Below, one piece after another: positions 62,002-64,000 of a stretch of DNA of 64,000 nt (its first letter is position 1; every line of letters starts with the position of its first letter). The stretch comes from Cupriavidus pauculus. Its GTDB lineage: Bacteria; Pseudomonadota; Gammaproteobacteria; Burkholderiales; Burkholderiaceae. The notes below the pieces were generated by a model. That model saw only the letters and a program-made list of their open reading frames with translations, was not told the origin of the DNA and did not search any database. Made by a program: the position numbers and the translations under genes. The DNA is taken from NCBI RefSeq assembly GCF_022179805.1, contig NZ_BPUO01000010.1, positions 1 to 64,000 on the forward strand. The letters are read 5' to 3'.

Positions 62002-62037
62002 ATATCGAGATATGACCTATCTTGGATTTAGATAGGT
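62002..62037. promoter_or_regulatory. Two palindromes in the MFS/LysR divergent promoter
   Basis: A perfect dyad with eight-base arms, ACCTATCT-N7-AGATAGGT, lies at 62015-62037 and contains ATC-N9-GAT, a classic LysR recognition form. A smaller perfect dyad, ATATC-GA-GATAT, lies next to it at 62002-62013. The tandem sites between divergent starts (61940 and 62107) fit a recognition site plus an activation site for the LysR protein. Confidence 0.7.
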
Positions 62038-62106
62038 AAGCGCGTTCTTCGCCGAGGGGCTACAGTTGCGCATGAGCATTGCATGGCAGATGGAGGCTCG
62101 GTTCAC

Positions 62107-63006
62107 ATGGAACTGGCAGATTTGAAGACTTTCGAGGCGGTGGCGCGGCTGGGCAGCATGAACCGCGCCGCCACCGAACTGCACACGGTGCAGTCGAACA
62201 TCACCGCGCGCATCCGGGGGCTGGAAGAGGAATTGGGGACGCAGCTATTCGAGCGTCATGCGCGAGGCGTGCGTCCTACCCCTGCGGGCCAGCGCATCCT
62301 GCCCTTCGTGGCCCGCATCGGCAAGCTGATGGCCGAGGCGCGCGCGGCGGCCCAGGACGATGGGGTGCCCAGCGGCGCACTGACGTTAGGTGCACTGGAG
62401 ACGGCCACGGCATTGCGGCTGTCTCCGCTGCTGACGGGGTTCGCGCGTGCCTATCCCGATGTGCGGATGGCCGTGACGGCCGGCAGCACGGCCAGCCTGG
62501 TGCGTGATGTGGTGGCGTCGCGCTTCGACGGCGCTTTCGTGGCCGGCCCGGTCTCGCATCCCGACCTGAATCAGGAGCGGATATTCACGGAGCAACTGGT
62601 GCTGGCCACCAGCCCCGGGATTCGCTCGCTCAACGAGCTGGCCCACGTCTCCGATCTGCGCATCGTGGTGTTCCAGTCCGGCTGCTCGTACCGCCAGCGG
62701 CTGGAATCGTTTCTCGCCACGAAGGGCATCGTGGTGGCCAAGCCGCTCGAATTCGGCTCGCTCGATGCCATCGTCAGTTGCGTATCGGCCGGCGTCGGCA
62801 TCACGCTGCTTCCGCGCGGCGTGCTGGCACCGTTTGCCGAAGCCGGGCGTATCGCCATCCATGCGATGCCGCGCAGCCAGGCCCAGGTCGACACCCTGTT
62901 CATCCACCGCAAGGACGCCTACCTGTCCAGCGCGATGCGGGCGTTTCTGGCCATGGCCCGCGCCAGCGGCAAGAACACCGGCCCACGCGCGGACCCCGGC
63001 ATCTAA
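62107..63006 (+). CDS. LysR-type transcriptional regulator
   Basis: A 299-residue LTTR. MELADLKTFEAVARLGSMNRAATEL and HTVQSNITARIRGLEEELGTQLFERH form the helix-turn-helix, close to CynR/CbbR-like efflux regulators. GGAGG lies nine bases before the ATG at 62107, which is preferred over 62083. It is divergent from the MFS-cupin-lactonase operon and very probably controls it through the palindromes at 62002-62037. It ends 25 bases before a convergent crotonase gene. Confidence 0.88.
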   Translation: MELADLKTFEAVARLGSMNRAATELHTVQSNITARIRGLEEELGTQLFERHARGVRPTPAGQRILPFVARIGKLMAEARAAAQDDGVPSGALTLGALETATALRLSPLLTGFARAYPDVRMAVTAGSTASLVRDVVASRFDGAFVAGPVSHPDLNQERIFTEQLVLATSPGIRSLNELAHVSDLRIVVFQSGCSYRQRLESFLATKGIVVAKPLEFGSLDAIVSCVSAGVGITLLPRGVLAPFAEAGRIAIHAMPRSQAQVDTLFIHRKDAYLSSAMRAFLAMARASGKNTGPRADPGI

Positions 63007-63030
63007 CAACGCACCGGGGCCGCCGGCGCC

Positions 63031-63849
63031 CTACTTGCCCGTGAACTTCGCGGGCCGGCGTTCGAGGAAATGCGCAACGCCTTCGGTGAAATCCTCGCTC
63101 TGGATGCTCTCGAACATTTCGGCGTTGGCTTGCTGGGTGGCTTCGGCCAACGACTGGAACGGCTGCTCCCAGAGCTGACGCTTGATCACGCCAATGGAAC
63201 GCGGCGAGACGTTTTCGGCCAGATCCTCGGCATAGGCCAGCGTCTGGGCCATCAGGTCGTCGGCGGCGTACACGCGATCCACCAGCCCCGTGCGCAGCGC
63301 CTCGTCCGCCAGCACCTTGCGCGCCGAGTACAGCAGATCCGCAGCATGGCCCGGCCCCACCACGCGCGGCAGCATCCACGAGATGCCATGCTCGGCAATC
63401 AGGCCGCGCCGCGCAAAGGCCGTGCTGAAGGCGGCCCGTTCGCTGGCAAAGCGCATATCGCTGTACAGCGCGAACACCAGCCCCAGGCCCGCCGCCGCGC
63501 CGTTGATGGCCGCGATCACCGGCTTGCGCATCGCCGGAAAGTATCCGTAGCGGGTCTGGTAGTCGGCGCGCCGGTTCATGTCGTACGGCCGCATCCACTG
63601 GGCCGCGCGGATATCGCCGGGCGGCAGTATTTCCAGCTCGTTGATGTCCATGCCGGCACAGAAGCCTTTGCCGGCGCCGGTCAACACCACCACGCGAACG
63701 GTGTCGTCGCGGTCCACCGCGTCCATGGCGTCGCGCAACTCGGCCTCCATGACCTTGGTCAGCGCGTTGAGCTTGTCCGGCCGGTTCATGGTCACGATGG
63801 CGACGTGCGCGTTCTGGCCCGAGCGGGTCACTGAAATCTGCTGGTACAT
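63031..63849 (-). CDS. Enoyl-CoA hydratase/isomerase family protein
   Basis: A 272-residue crotonase. FCAGMDINELEILPP and NGAAAGLGLVFALYSDMRFA form the CoA and oxyanion sites. The first catalytic Glu position in GLGLVF is not acidic, while Glu in RRGLIAEHGISWMLPRVVG is present. This one-Glu pattern fits an isomerase or other non-hydratase member. The ATG at 63849 gives the standard N-terminus. It lies 37 bases downstream of an aldehyde dehydrogenase gene on the same strand and is probably in one operon with it. Confidence 0.87.
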   Translation of the reverse strand: MYQQISVTRSGQNAHVAIVTMNRPDKLNALTKVMEAELRDAMDAVDRDDTVRVVVLTGAGKGFCAGMDINELEILPPGDIRAAQWMRPYDMNRRADYQTRYGYFPAMRKPVIAAINGAAAGLGLVFALYSDMRFASERAAFSTAFARRGLIAEHGISWMLPRVVGPGHAADLLYSARKVLADEALRTGLVDRVYAADDLMAQTLAYAEDLAENVSPRSIGVIKRQLWEQPFQSLAEATQQANAEMFESIQSEDFTEGVAHFLERRPAKFTGK

Positions 63850-63886
63850 ATTGGAAATCCTGATATCGAATTGGCCGAAGTCGGAC

Positions 63887-64000
63887 TTAGCGGGGAAGCT
63901 GGACGGCGCGCGGTTCCAGAAACTCTTCCAGCCCGTGGATACCGCCCTCGCGGCCAACGCCCGACATGCCGAAGCCACCGAACGGCGCCGCCGCGTTGAA
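63887..64000 (-). CDS. Aldehyde dehydrogenase, C-terminal fragment
   Basis: The last 37 codons of a leftward gene enter from the right edge and end with TAA at 63889-63887. The residues [16 protein letters not shown] and [11 protein letters not shown] are the conserved C-terminus of NAD(P)-dependent aldehyde dehydrogenases, where the strand packs at the dimer interface. The catalytic Cys and Glu lie outside the window. It precedes the crotonase gene by 37 bases. Confidence 0.8.
   Translation of the reverse strand, partial: FNAAAPFGGFGMSGVGREGGIHGLEEFLEPRAVQLPR

Overview
The window is GC-rich DNA from a beta-proteobacterium, most likely Cupriavidus, Ralstonia or a close Burkholderiales relative. 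The inference rests on the gene families: five tripartite-tricarboxylate (Bug/TctC) binding proteins without partner membrane subunits, eight LysR-type regulators, paired catabolic operons, and ACS-type MFS carriers. It reads as an accessory, catabolism-rich region of a large replicon. I found no rRNA, tRNA, CRISPR array or replication origin. No stretch longer than about 300 bases lacks a gene.

Layout. 1-126: the end of an IS256-type insertion sequence. 219-1727: a PepSY membrane protein. 1754-11822: two large genes that look like a compact toxin-complex (Tc) system. One is a 1326-residue TcA-like protein with a recognisable TcB-binding region. The other is a 2022-residue TcB/TcC (SpvB-RHS) fusion whose variable C-terminal tail carries an HELYH zinc-peptidase motif. 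This is the most unusual part of the window. 11936-14374: a LysR regulator, a three-histidine cupin and another LysR regulator. 14536-17057: an argininosuccinate-lyase-like enzyme with a Bug protein. 17096-22975: an alpha-ketoglutarate-semialdehyde-type dehydrogenase, a LysR regulator, a NIPSNAP protein, an iron alcohol dehydrogenase and an MFS carrier. Three copies of one 30-bp motif lie in the two divergent promoter regions of this block and suggest a single regulon.

23201-36797: two divergent catabolic operons. Leftward are an enoyl-CoA hydratase, a CoA transferase, a Bug protein, a lactonase-like amidohydrolase and a FlK-like thioesterase. Rightward are an iron alcohol dehydrogenase, a Bug protein, an FAH-family enzyme, a TRAP transporter with a second amidohydrolase gene inside it, and an exported PPC/DUF296 protein. 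The 277-bp promoter between them holds a phased set of repeats. 36837-50442: two hydantoinase/oxoprolinase (HyuA-HyuB) systems placed back to back around a LysR and an IclR regulator. One has a Bug protein; the other has an orphan ABC-type binding protein and a DadA-like oxidase.

50469-54515: a LysR regulator divergent from a DJ-1/PfpI protein and an ABM monooxygenase, then a FUSC exporter. 54735-59204: a sugar-acid-type operon (enolase-superfamily dehydratase, MFS carrier, ketopantoate-reductase-like enzyme, GntR regulator). 59275-63006: an exported metallo-beta-lactamase-fold lactonase, a cupin and an MFS carrier, divergent from a LysR gene across a 23-bp palindrome. 63031-64000: an enoyl-CoA hydratase and the end of an aldehyde dehydrogenase gene. 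Functions are assigned from family motifs read by eye; substrates are mostly unknown.
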